Shown here: positions 49,611 to 58,348 of the stretch, piece by piece
Layout: each line of letters begins with the position of its first letter
Numbering within the stretch: the first letter of the stretch is position 1
Source of the DNA: CAYSUS01 sp964434165
GTDB taxonomy: Bacteria; Planctomycetota; Planctomycetia; Pirellulales; Thermoguttaceae
Length of the DNA: 64,000 nt
Assembly: GCA_964434165.1 (NCBI GenBank)
Contig: CAYSUS010000001.1
Coordinates: 1 to 64,000, forward strand
Direction: 5' to 3'
The notes under the pieces: model-generated
The model's database searches: none
The model's input: the letters and a program-made list of their open reading frames with translations, nothing else
What the model was told of the DNA's origin: nothing
Made by a program: the position numbers and the translations under genes

Positions 49611-50199
49611 CTCGCCGCCCTCGGAACGACTCAGGAACAGCTTCCTCATCGTGCGTAGTCCCGCGGCTCGCGGGAACATGAGAGAACCGAGGCAACGGAA
49701 CGGGATAGCCCGGTTGCCTCCGACTCCTCCGCGGTCCCACCCTCGGTTGGCTCGGGGAGGGTTCAGCCTCGACACTCCTTCCTACGCTTTCAGGGCAGGG
49801 AATTGGATGACCCGTCCCAGCGGTCTATCGAGCAGCTTCCCGTAGGTGAGCAACTGCGCATTGCGGATGGGACGGACCGTCTCGACGGCGTCTGCCTCGA
49901 CGAACAGCCAAAGGAAGCTCCCTCGTGAGGCACCACGCGTCGATCGACTCATGCAATCCAGGCCCTTGTCCTCGTGGACTTCAACCGCCGCACCGAGGAC
50001 GTCGTGGGTGATGGCGGCGGCCTAGGTGAACAGGGCATGCATGAATCGCTGTCTCGATGCCAGAGGAGATGGAGGCAACAGGGAGATCAATTCCGTTATC
50101 TCGGCGGACTTCTGTTCCCCCCCCGGTCATCCACTCGACGTGCCATCGCGTGCGCCTTTCATCGACCACCAAGTGGGGAAACTATTCCTGCGCGAACCC
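49611..50199. other. Intergenic region with a decayed gene
   Basis: 590 bases between convergent genes. 49782-50012 holds a GxxExxR pseudogene on the minus strand. The rest, 50013-50199, shows no convincing frame: one minus-strand frame of about 63 codons lacks any recognisable feature. No terminator with T-run, repeat or tRNA was seen. Confidence 0.6.
49782..50012 (-). pseudogene. GxxExxR family protein relic
   Basis: Three pieces of the family appear in order on the minus strand, in two frames. Piece one (50012-49956) reads ITHDVLGAAVEVHEDKGLD, matching the usual start I-x-x-x-V-I-G-A-A-I-E-V-H-R-x-L-G. Piece two, shifted (about 49959-49909), reads GLHESIDAWCLTRELPL, matching G-L-L-E-S-x-Y-E-x-x-L-x-x-E-L. 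Piece three, shifted again (about 49905-49782), reads VEADAVETVRPIRNAQLLTY and KLLDRPLGRVIQF, matching the family's K-A-V-E ... Q-L-L-T-Y-L-K-L-L end, then TAG. About 35 residues in the middle are missing and an in-frame stop precedes the start. Intact members are about 125 residues of unknown function, commonly scattered in planctomycete genomes. Confidence 0.75.
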
Positions 50200-53100
50200 C
50201 TACCGCGCGCGCTCGGGCAGGAGAAGGACCATCAGGCGCGGGGCGGACGTGGCCAGGGCCAGGTGCTCACCGTCGGGCGACCAGGCCAGTCCATAGGCCG
50301 ACCTGGCGGACAACTGCTGGTGCCACTTTGGCGAGCCGTCCGGGTCCCAGACGATAAGCTGACCGCTGAGGTCCAGCGTGGCGAGCTTCGTCCCGGCCGG
50401 GTTGATGGCCAGTCCACCGATCGGAGCGCTATGCCCGGGCACGGTCTTCTGGGGCTTCGATCGATCCGCGGCCCAACGATACCATCGCCCGGCCCGTCCC
50501 GCGGCGGCCATCCATGAGCCGTCCGGCGCGAAGCGCACGGCGCCCACGTCTTCAAGGAGGCCATCGCGCAGCGTGCGGATCGGCTTGCCTGCCGCGTCGT
50601 AGAGCCGCACCGTGCGGTCGGTGCCACACGTGGCCAGGCGCTGGCCGTCGCCGCGGAAGGCCACGTCGAGAACCTGGCCTTCATGTTCCTTGATCTCGGC
50701 GAGGAGATTGCCGGGGTTGACCGACCAGATGCGGGCCGTGCCGTCGCCGCCGGCCGTGGCCAGCCGGTCGCTGTCCGGACTGAACGCCACGCCGAAGAGC
50801 CGGGCGCGGTGCGCGCCGATCTCGCCGCGGGGTTTGAGCGAGAAGGCCACCCATCGCTTGACCGCCTTCTCTGCGCCCGCGGAGATCAGCGTGCGTCCGT
50901 CGGCGCCGAGCGCTAGCGCGGCCACCGACTCGGGACAGGCCTTGATCTCGCCCACCTCGTCCCAGTGCGGCTTGCCCTCTTGCTCCGAGAGTGCGTACTG
51001 CCGGATCGCGCCGTCGCTGCCGCCAAGGAGTAGCTTCTTCCCTCCGTCGGCCAGGGCCATTGCGGCTACCGGCACGGCCGAGGGGAGCGTGCTGGCCGGT
51101 CGCCGCCCTGCGAGGTCCCAAACGTGAACCTCCGAGCCGGCCAGCCCGGCCAGCACCGGCGCTTGGGGATCGATCGCCAGCTCGGTCACTTCGAGGTTTT
51201 TCTCCAGCGGCGGCAGCAGCTTGTCCTCGCGCACCGACCAGGCACCGACGTGCCGGTCTCCGGCGGTCAGCACGCGGCTGCCGTCCGGGGCGGCGGCCAT
51301 GGCGCGGATCGGCCCCTGGTGTGCACGCACGGCGCGGGCGACCGAGCGCGTCCATCGCCGCACGCTGCGATCGTGGCCGCCGCTGGCAAGCGTGCGGCCG
51401 TCCGGCGCCAGCGCGACGGCCAGCACGCCGCCCTCGTGGCCGGCCAAGCTCTCCAGCAGGCATCCGAGCGAGACGTCCCAAAGGCGGACCTGGTGGTCGT
51501 CGCACCCCACCGCCACGACGCGACCGTCGCCGCTTGAAGCCACATCGCGCACGTCGGAAGGCTGCGAAAGCGTCGTGCTCGGCTGCACCCGCGCGGGGCT
51601 GTTCGCGTCGATCTTCCACAGCCGCACGGTCTTGCCCCCCCCGGCCGCCACCCAGCCGCCCTCGCGGCTGACCGCCAGGCAGACCGGCTCCGAATCGCAA
51701 CCGTCCAGCGTGCGTACCTGCTCGCCTGTGGCCGCGTCCCACTGGCGGATCGTCTTGTCGTTGGCCGAGCTGAACAGAGTCGCCCCGTCCGCAGCGTACG
51801 CGACATCGGTCACCGGCACGCCGTGGCCAGTGATCGCGAATCGCAAGGCATGGTGCACAAGGACGGGCGTGTTGCCGGTCGCGGCGACGATCGCCCGATC
51901 GCCATGCAGGAACCGGAGCTCCACGGGCCGGGCCGGCACCACGATCTCCTCCAGCAGCAGCCCATCGTCAATCCGATACACGCCGATGCGATTGTCCGGG
52001 CCGCCCACGGCCAGGCGCGATCCGTCGGAGGTGAAGCTCAAGCCGGACGCGCCGCTGGGCGCGGGGATGTCGCGGAGCTTCGATCCGTCGCCGACGTTCC
52101 ACACGTACACGTTCTTGTTGTTCGTGGAAGGGTCGCTTGCCGCGGCGATCCGCTGCCCGTCCGGCGAAATCGCGACCCAGCGGATCGGTGTCCAGCAGCC
52201 CTCCAACGGCCGCAGCAGCTTGCCCTGAAAGTCCCAGAGCTTGACCTTGGCGTCCTCGCCACCGGTGACGAAACCCCGTCCGTCGGGCAGGAAGGCCGCC
52301 GCGCTGACGCGCTTCTCGCACGCGGCGATGGGCTCGCCGCGGGGCTTGGGCGGGATGGCCGACAGGTCCCAGAGACGGGCCTCGCCGCCGGCGCCGGTCG
52401 AGAGGAGAAGCGGCTGGGCGGGATGGAAATCCAGCGCCGTGATCTCGCCGGCGTGCGCTTCCTTGACGGCCGCGATCTCCCCGCGCGCGACATCCATCAG
52501 CCGCAGGGTGCCCGACCCGTCGCCCAGAACGAAGCGTTTGGCGTCGGGCGACATGGCCACGGCCGTCGCCATCTCGGGTAGGTCGAACCGCTTGATCTCC
52601 GGCTCACGCCGGTCTCGGTCCAGGCTCCACAGACGCACGGTCTTGTCGTGCGCCGCGGTCGCGGCGGTCTTGCCATCGCGGCTCAGGGCCATAGCCCTGA
52701 TCGCTTGAGAATGGCCGGCCATGACGCGGGCGGCGATGGGCTGGTCCCAGACGCGGACCGTGCCGTCGTCACCGCACGAGGCGAGCCGCGCTTGCTTGGG
52801 ATGCGCGGCCACGGCGCGGACCTGTCCGCGGTGGCCGGCGAGCACGCCCCGCGGGGAGCCGTCTTCCACGTTCCAGACGCGCACGGCCCCGCCCGAGGTG
52901 CCGGCGGCCACGGTCTTCTCATCGAAGCGGAAGGCCACGTCCGTGACGGCCCCCTCGCCGACATTCATCGCACGCTTGGGCTCGCCCCCTTGGGAAGGAA
53001 ACACCCGCACGATGGAATCGTGCGCTGCCGTGGCAAGGAGGCCACCGCTGGCCGACCAGGCGACGGCGTTGACCTGATGGCCATGGCCCAGCGGGTCAGC

Positions 53101-53820
53101 CGGAGGGCGATCGGGCCAGACGATGATCCGCAGCAGGCCGTCCTCGCCCGCGGCCACGACCCAACCCTCGGCCACCGCGGCCAGGGCGCCGGTCCGCGGC
53201 AGGATCCTTCGTCCCAGCGCGGTACCATCCTCGGCCTTCCAGGCGTACAGCGAGCCATCGGCCACCGCGGCCAGCACGAGTCTGGCCTCTGGCAGCACGG
53301 CCACGGCGGTGATCTCGCCCGAGGCCCCGGCGAGGTCGCGGACCGCCTCGAGCTTCTCGCCCTGCCACAGCTTCACGCCGCCGCCTGCGTCGCCAGCCAC
53401 CAGCCACGAGCCGTCGGGCGCCGCGGCCATCGCACGGGGGACGTTTCCCAGCGAGCCCAGGTCGCCGGTCGGCCGGATCAGGGGCGTGTCGAACCAGCGG
53501 AGCTTGCCGCCGGCGTCCCCGGCCGCCACGAGGTGCCCGTCCGGCGAAAAGGCCACGGAGAGGATGGGCCGCTCGAAGGACCCGACCGTGCGCGTCAGCC
53601 GCCCGCTCTGTGCATCCCAGACCCGCAACGTCCGATCCGCTCCGCCGGAGGCTACCGCGCTGCCGTCGCTCGCCCAGGCCACCGCGTAGATCGCCCCCTG
53701 GTGCCCTTCCCAGTGCTGGATCCCGCCGGGCTGCTGGGCCGGAGCCGACTGCGTCGCCGCCACGACGGCCCAGAGCGCAAACACCGGGCAAAGACTTCTA
53801 CTGAGCCGCTGCCGCTTCAT
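50200..53820 (-). CDS. Giant secreted WD40-repeat protein
   Basis: 1206 residues; GGAGG lies nine bases before the ATG at 53820, inside the 3' end of the previous gene. After a signal peptide (CPVFALWAVVAATQSAPA) come about two dozen WD40 blades with the x-V-x-x-V-A-[FW]-S-x-D-G-x-x-[LV]-A-[ST]-G-x-x-D-x-x-[VI]-[RK]-[VL]-W pattern: AVAWASDGSAVASGGADRTL, VAFSPDGHLVAAGDAGGKLR, ALSRDGKTAATAAHDKTVRL, VALAPDGRTLASGGHDRSVR, VAFSPDSDRLATAGGDGTAR. There is no kinase, protease or other enzyme domain. The blades are enough for several propellers in a row. Its overlap with the upstream PQQ gene implies one transcription unit. Partner and location beyond the periplasm are unknown. Confidence 0.85.
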   Translation of the reverse strand: MKRQRLSRSLCPVFALWAVVAATQSAPAQQPGGIQHWEGHQGAIYAVAWASDGSAVASGGADRTLRVWDAQSGRLTRTVGSFERPILSVAFSPDGHLVAAGDAGGKLRWFDTPLIRPTGDLGSLGNVPRAMAAAPDGSWLVAGDAGGGVKLWQGEKLEAVRDLAGASGEITAVAVLPEARLVLAAVADGSLYAWKAEDGTALGRRILPRTGALAAVAEGWVVAAGEDGLLRIIVWPDRPPADPLGHGHQVNAVAWSASGGLLATAAHDSIVRVFPSQGGEPKRAMNVGEGAVTDVAFRFDEKTVAAGTSGGAVRVWNVEDGSPRGVLAGHRGQVRAVAAHPKQARLASCGDDGTVRVWDQPIAARVMAGHSQAIRAMALSRDGKTAATAAHDKTVRLWSLDRDRREPEIKRFDLPEMATAVAMSPDAKRFVLGDGSGTLRLMDVARGEIAAVKEAHAGEITALDFHPAQPLLLSTGAGGEARLWDLSAIPPKPRGEPIAACEKRVSAAAFLPDGRGFVTGGEDAKVKLWDFQGKLLRPLEGCWTPIRWVAISPDGQRIAAASDPSTNNKNVYVWNVGDGSKLRDIPAPSGASGLSFTSDGSRLAVGGPDNRIGVYRIDDGLLLEEIVVPARPVELRFLHGDRAIVAATGNTPVLVHHALRFAITGHGVPVTDVAYAADGATLFSSANDKTIRQWDAATGEQVRTLDGCDSEPVCLAVSREGGWVAAGGGKTVRLWKIDANSPARVQPSTTLSQPSDVRDVASSGDGRVVAVGCDDHQVRLWDVSLGCLLESLAGHEGGVLAVALAPDGRTLASGGHDRSVRRWTRSVARAVRAHQGPIRAMAAAPDGSRVLTAGDRHVGAWSVREDKLLPPLEKNLEVTELAIDPQAPVLAGLAGSEVHVWDLAGRRPASTLPSAVPVAAMALADGGKKLLLGGSDGAIRQYALSEQEGKPHWDEVGEIKACPESVAALALGADGRTLISAGAEKAVKRWVAFSLKPRGEIGAHRARLFGVAFSPDSDRLATAGGDGTARIWSVNPGNLLAEIKEHEGQVLDVAFRGDGQRLATCGTDRTVRLYDAAGKPIRTLRDGLLEDVGAVRFAPDGSWMAAAGRAGRWYRWAADRSKPQKTVPGHSAPIGGLAINPAGTKLATLDLSGQLIVWDPDGSPKWHQQLSARSAYGLAWSPDGEHLALATSAPRLMVLLLPERAR

Positions 53821-56800
53821 CGGCGATTACCTCCAAGCGTTTCCACCACATGTAAACCGATGATCCGGATACGGAGTGCTGGACCACGGCGAGGCACACG
53901 GTGCGTCCAGCGAAGGGCGAGAGATCGATCTGCCGACGAAGCCAGGGCTCCTGCTTGGTGCCCGCCGCCAGGTCGAACTGAGCCACGGGCAGCCCGTCGG
54001 TGCGGACTTCGATGCGGGAAACGCCTCTTTCCGCGTGCCCCAGCTCCAGATGCAGAGCGACTCTGTGCCCCTCGGGGATCGCGACCCGGCGAAGCAGGCG
54101 CACGGGCCTTTCCTGGGCCTTGGTGACGAGCACCTCGGGCAGCCCCTCGCCGGGCGTGCGGAAGCCGGTCTTGCTGTCGAGCTCGCCCGTGACCAAGGTC
54201 CAGCCGGGCAGCGCAGCGGCGGCAGCCGTGCGCATCCGCGGTTCGACCCACGCGTTCCACGGCCGATCGGCAGTCGTCGGCAGCGCCCCTGCCGGCTTCC
54301 ACTGGAGGATGCTTCTCGGCGGCGCGGGCGCGCCCTTGCTGTCCGCCCCACCGGAGAACATCCACGTGCGATCGCCCCGAGCGGCGATCGGTCCGGCGAG
54401 GACGTGCTTGCCCTGGAGCCCAAGGAGCGGCCAGCGGGCAACCTCGCGCCCGGTCTTCGCATCGCACCAGACGATCCCCGGGCAGTGCTCGCTGCGCTCG
54501 ACGGGCTGCTTCTGCAAGTAAACGATCGTGCCGCCGCCGGCCGGGGCCGACGCGTCGAGCCGATCCGGGGCCGCGTGGCGCCACTGAACGTCTCCCGAGT
54601 CGCAGGCCAGGGCGACGAGCTGCCGCTCCGTGGCCGCGACCACCTGCCCGTCGGCGACCTGGACGATACCCTCGAGCTCCGGCAGAAATCGTTGCCAGCA
54701 GAGCCGCCCTCCGGAGAGTCCCAGGCACTCGACGCTGCCCACGCCGGGCTGGGCGACGATCAGCCGGTCGCCCACCACGATCGGCGCCTGGTGACGCTGG
54801 CGAGCCGCGTCCGGATCGCAGCCCACAGGCGTCCACTCGCTTCGCCGCACCCAGCGGAGCCCTTCAAACGGATCGCAACAGAGCACCGTGCCGCCCAGCG
54901 AGGCCACGATCCGCGCGCCAGCCGCGGTGACCTCGCAGGCGCGATGCTGGCACCACTCCTGACGAAGCACAAGGACCTCGCGCCGGCCGATTTCTTCGCC
55001 GCATTCCGGATCGAGCTCCATCAGCCACAGCGGCGAGGGGGGCTGCTCCTCCTGGACGTCGCTGGCAAAGGCGAAGAGCCGGTCACCCACCACCACGGGG
55101 TCGGAGACGACCGCGATCGGGCAATCCGCTTCCCACTGGAGCTCGCCGTCGGCCAGCGCGAGCGACACCAGCGCGGGCCGCTGCGTGCCGGGAAGAAGAC
55201 GCACCAGCACGCGGTCCTTCCATACGACCGGACGCATGGGCACGCGGGGCCAGACGTGGGTGTAGCCCGGCGTCTGGACGGCGTGGCGCCAGGCCGGCTT
55301 TCCGTCCTCCAGGTTCAGCGCGACGACCTGAAACCGGTTCGCCACGAGCATGCGCCCGCCGGCGAACGTCACAGCCGTATGCCGGGCAGGCCAATCGAGC
55401 TGGCGCGAGGCCCCGGGCGCGTCGCTTGGTTTGTCGCCCCACTGTCCATCGAGCACGGCCCAGGGGGCGGTCTCCACGCGCGCTGGCCCCACGGCGACAG
55501 CGGCGCGGCCAGGCGCCGCGGGGTCCGCCGCACCGGGCGAGGCATGTTGCGCGCGCAGCTCGGCGACCAGGCTCTCGAACTGGGCCACCGTCCAGGCGGT
55601 CGCGCCGAAGCGGACGTCGGTGCGCACGGGCTCGCCCGCCTCGCGTCCCAGCATGGCGGCGGCCAGGCGGCGGCGGGCCGCGGCGGCATTGCGATACTGG
55701 TGATCGGGCGCCTTGGCCACGGCCTCAGCGTAGTAGCGCAGCGCCCGCTCGAAGCGGCCGCCGGCCAGGAGACGGTCGCCAAGCCACAACCGCGCTTCGG
55801 CGGCCCCGGCCGTGCCGCAGTAACGGAACGTGAGCGACTCGACCTCGCGCCAGTCGCCCTCGGAGAGGACCCTCTGCGCGCGGAGCCGCTCGCCCTCGGC
55901 CAGTCCCGCAGCGATGGCCTGGGGTAAAGCCGGGTTAACCTCGGCCAGCTCCTCCACGGCCGATTCCAGCGTGCGGAACCGGCGCGGGTCCTCCGCGTCG
56001 GCCACCAGGCTCCATTGGACGCCCGTGCGCAGTCGCGCCAACATGCGCGCGGCATCGGCGAACAGCGCGTTCTCGGTCGCACTGTGGATCTCGGCCAACG
56101 TGCTGTAGGCGTCCTTGTCCGGCTGGATCACAGCCGGATGGCTCCAGTGGGGCCGCTCCCTGGGGACCGGCGTGGGCTCCGCCCCAGGCACCAGGGCGGC
56201 GGCCCGCGATCCCAGCCAGCCCAACGTGTCACGGAGCGCGTCGCGCCCGCTGGGCCACTCGGACCACGGCTCAGGGGGGCGATTCCAGAAAGCCGCCTGC
56301 CAGCAGAACCGGGCCACCTCGCGCCATCGATCGTGGGTGGCCAGGGCCAGCGCGTGCTCGCGGGCAGCCTCATGGCTCAGCGGCTCGACCTGTACATCCC
56401 ACGTCCAGATCGACGCCCTTGCCAACCGCCGCCGCAGAGCCGAGCAATCGGCCGTATCGATCTCGGCCCCGAGCAGGCGGACATGGCGGTCGTACAGGAC
56501 GGCGAGCTCCCGGGCGAAGTCCCCGTCGGTGGGGTCGGCCGCCAGCGCCGCATCCTCCAGCATCCTCAGCCGGGCCTCCGGCTGCATCGGAATGATCAGC
56601 GCGTCGCGCACCAGCTCCGCGAGGAGCGTCCGGGACAAGTCGGGCTCGCCCCCGATCAACGCCGCCACGGCACTGGCACGCTGCCACGCGGCCGGATCGA
56701 CGCCGCTGGGGCAGGTTTCCCAAACCCGCTGCTGCCACGCCCCCGGCTCTCCGCCAAGTTCGTCGGTTCGATCCATTCCCTGTTGCAGAGCCGACTGGAG

Positions 56801-58153
56801 CAACTGCGGCGGGGCCAGGCCGCTCAGGCCGTCCAGCTCGCGCACGCAGAGTCTGCGCACCCCGATACGCCCCCCTTCGCCCGGCCGCGCGAAGAGACCG
56901 AAGGTCTCGTAACCCCCGCGCCGCACCTGGGGCGCCAGCGCGCGGCCCCAGTTCGCGCCGTCGCCGCTCGCCCAGCACTTGAGCACCCCGCCGACGCAGA
57001 CCAGGCGAAGGTGAACGGGCCGCCCCAGGAAGGGCGTCAGCCCGCGATCCCAATCGGCGTGCTCGGGGCGCGACGCCGTCTCCTCCGGCATCCCATGACC
57101 TAGCACCGGCCGCCCGGAGCGCGGGTCGCGCAGGACCTCCAGGCCGTGGATCGGCCGACCCTCGGCGTCTCCCAGGTAGACGCCGGTCCCCGGCGCGGCG
57201 CGGTCCAGCTCCACCTCGATCGCGTACAGACCCTTTCGCACCACAGGAAACCACGTCCGGGCAGACGACTCGGTTCGGTCGGCGGTGAGCATGACCCGCC
57301 CGTCGCCCATCCGCATCAGTCTTCCCGCGTTCTCCTCGCCCTCGCGCCAGGGCAACACGTCGGGGCGGTCGCCACGGATCACGATGCGCCGCGGGCAGGG
57401 CGGCGGCTCGGGCACGGGCCCGCCACGGAACATCGCCAGGTCGCGTAGCATAGTCTCCTGGACCAGTTCGAAGAGGACTTCCTCCGGCGGGCTCGGCATG
57501 GCGGCGGTGAGGAGCCGGACGTCGCCGTGCGTGACCACCAGATCCCCCCCTTGGTGCCGGATGTGCACCGTGGGATTGATCGTTCGGGCGCAGCGCTGGT
57601 CGTCGGTGCTCACGAGGGCCAGCCCCGAGTCGATCGCCTCGTGCTCCTGGCCGTCGATCACGAGCTTCTCCAGCGGATGGCGCGTGATGCGATAGGCCGA
57701 CCAGAAAGGGCGGTTGTTGACCGAGTAGCAGACCAGGCTCACGCCTTCGCGCCCGGCCCAGAAATGCAGCTTGATCGGATGCGACGAGGCGATGGCCAGG
57801 CGCATCACGGCGTCGGCGGGCCACGGCGCCTTCAGGCGGGCCCAGCCGCGGACCCGCGCTGCCGAACCCCCGCGGCTCTTGCTGTGCTCGCGGATGGAGA
57901 GCTTGTGGCCCGGCACTTCGGCCAGCCAGCGGCGGGCTGCCTCGGGCGAGATGCCGCTCCCTGAGACCGAGAAGTCCTCGAAACACGTTTCCTCGAAGCT
58001 CCGCACCGGGCCGGAGAAATCCCAGGGGGCGACGGCCTCCTGCGGGGCGTCGGCCTCCGCGCCTCGACCGGCCGAAAGCAGCGCCAAGGCTGCCAGAAGG
58101 CATGCCCCGCGCCACGAGGCCTTCGCCCTGTTCCGAGGGTTGGTGCCGCTCAT
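53798..58153 (-). CDS. Giant secreted protein: lectin-like N-terminus and PQQ propeller C-terminus
   Basis: 1451 residues. Signal peptide CLLAALALLSAGRGAEA; the start has no clear ribosome site. Residues about 40-440 contain two concanavalin/LamG-like sandwiches (LRLVCVGGVLKCWASGDGAN and a DUF1583-like part). Residues 450-850 form helical repeats of TPR type (LGDRLLAGGRFERALRYYAE). The C-terminal third is a PQQ-like propeller (QVVALNLEDGKPAWRHAVQT, LALADGELQWEADCPIAVVS, CLGLSGGRLCWQRFLPELEG, WCDAKTGREVARWPLLGLQG), then a final beta domain. The stop overlaps the WD40 gene by 23 bases, so both are probably made together. Two very large beta-propeller proteins in tandem suggest an envelope complex. 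No enzyme motif was seen. Confidence 0.82.
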   Translation of the reverse strand: MSGTNPRNRAKASWRGACLLAALALLSAGRGAEADAPQEAVAPWDFSGPVRSFEETCFEDFSVSGSGISPEAARRWLAEVPGHKLSIREHSKSRGGSAARVRGWARLKAPWPADAVMRLAIASSHPIKLHFWAGREGVSLVCYSVNNRPFWSAYRITRHPLEKLVIDGQEHEAIDSGLALVSTDDQRCARTINPTVHIRHQGGDLVVTHGDVRLLTAAMPSPPEEVLFELVQETMLRDLAMFRGGPVPEPPPCPRRIVIRGDRPDVLPWREGEENAGRLMRMGDGRVMLTADRTESSARTWFPVVRKGLYAIEVELDRAAPGTGVYLGDAEGRPIHGLEVLRDPRSGRPVLGHGMPEETASRPEHADWDRGLTPFLGRPVHLRLVCVGGVLKCWASGDGANWGRALAPQVRRGGYETFGLFARPGEGGRIGVRRLCVRELDGLSGLAPPQLLQSALQQGMDRTDELGGEPGAWQQRVWETCPSGVDPAAWQRASAVAALIGGEPDLSRTLLAELVRDALIIPMQPEARLRMLEDAALAADPTDGDFARELAVLYDRHVRLLGAEIDTADCSALRRRLARASIWTWDVQVEPLSHEAAREHALALATHDRWREVARFCWQAAFWNRPPEPWSEWPSGRDALRDTLGWLGSRAAALVPGAEPTPVPRERPHWSHPAVIQPDKDAYSTLAEIHSATENALFADAARMLARLRTGVQWSLVADAEDPRRFRTLESAVEELAEVNPALPQAIAAGLAEGERLRAQRVLSEGDWREVESLTFRYCGTAGAAEARLWLGDRLLAGGRFERALRYYAEAVAKAPDHQYRNAAAARRRLAAAMLGREAGEPVRTDVRFGATAWTVAQFESLVAELRAQHASPGAADPAAPGRAAVAVGPARVETAPWAVLDGQWGDKPSDAPGASRQLDWPARHTAVTFAGGRMLVANRFQVVALNLEDGKPAWRHAVQTPGYTHVWPRVPMRPVVWKDRVLVRLLPGTQRPALVSLALADGELQWEADCPIAVVSDPVVVGDRLFAFASDVQEEQPPSPLWLMELDPECGEEIGRREVLVLRQEWCQHRACEVTAAGARIVASLGGTVLCCDPFEGLRWVRRSEWTPVGCDPDAARQRHQAPIVVGDRLIVAQPGVGSVECLGLSGGRLCWQRFLPELEGIVQVADGQVVAATERQLVALACDSGDVQWRHAAPDRLDASAPAGGGTIVYLQKQPVERSEHCPGIVWCDAKTGREVARWPLLGLQGKHVLAGPIAARGDRTWMFSGGADSKGAPAPPRSILQWKPAGALPTTADRPWNAWVEPRMRTAAAAALPGWTLVTGELDSKTGFRTPGEGLPEVLVTKAQERPVRLLRRVAIPEGHRVALHLELGHAERGVSRIEVRTDGLPVAQFDLAAGTKQEPWLRRQIDLSPFAGRTVCLAVVQHSVSGSSVYMWWKRLEVIADEAAAAQ

Positions 58154-58348
58154 GGTTGGCTGAGAGGTGGGGAGGATGCGCTACCGGCTTCAAGCGTACA
58201 CTCCGCACCGCGCGGGAGGCAACCAAACCCCTTGCCGAAGGGGGCTGCGGCGGCTGCGACTGCTTGCCTTACGGCGACTTGACGTTGCGCGTCCTGGGCA
58301 CCACAGTAAACTGCCGCACGCGTTGCGCCATCCTCCAAGGAGCCTGCC

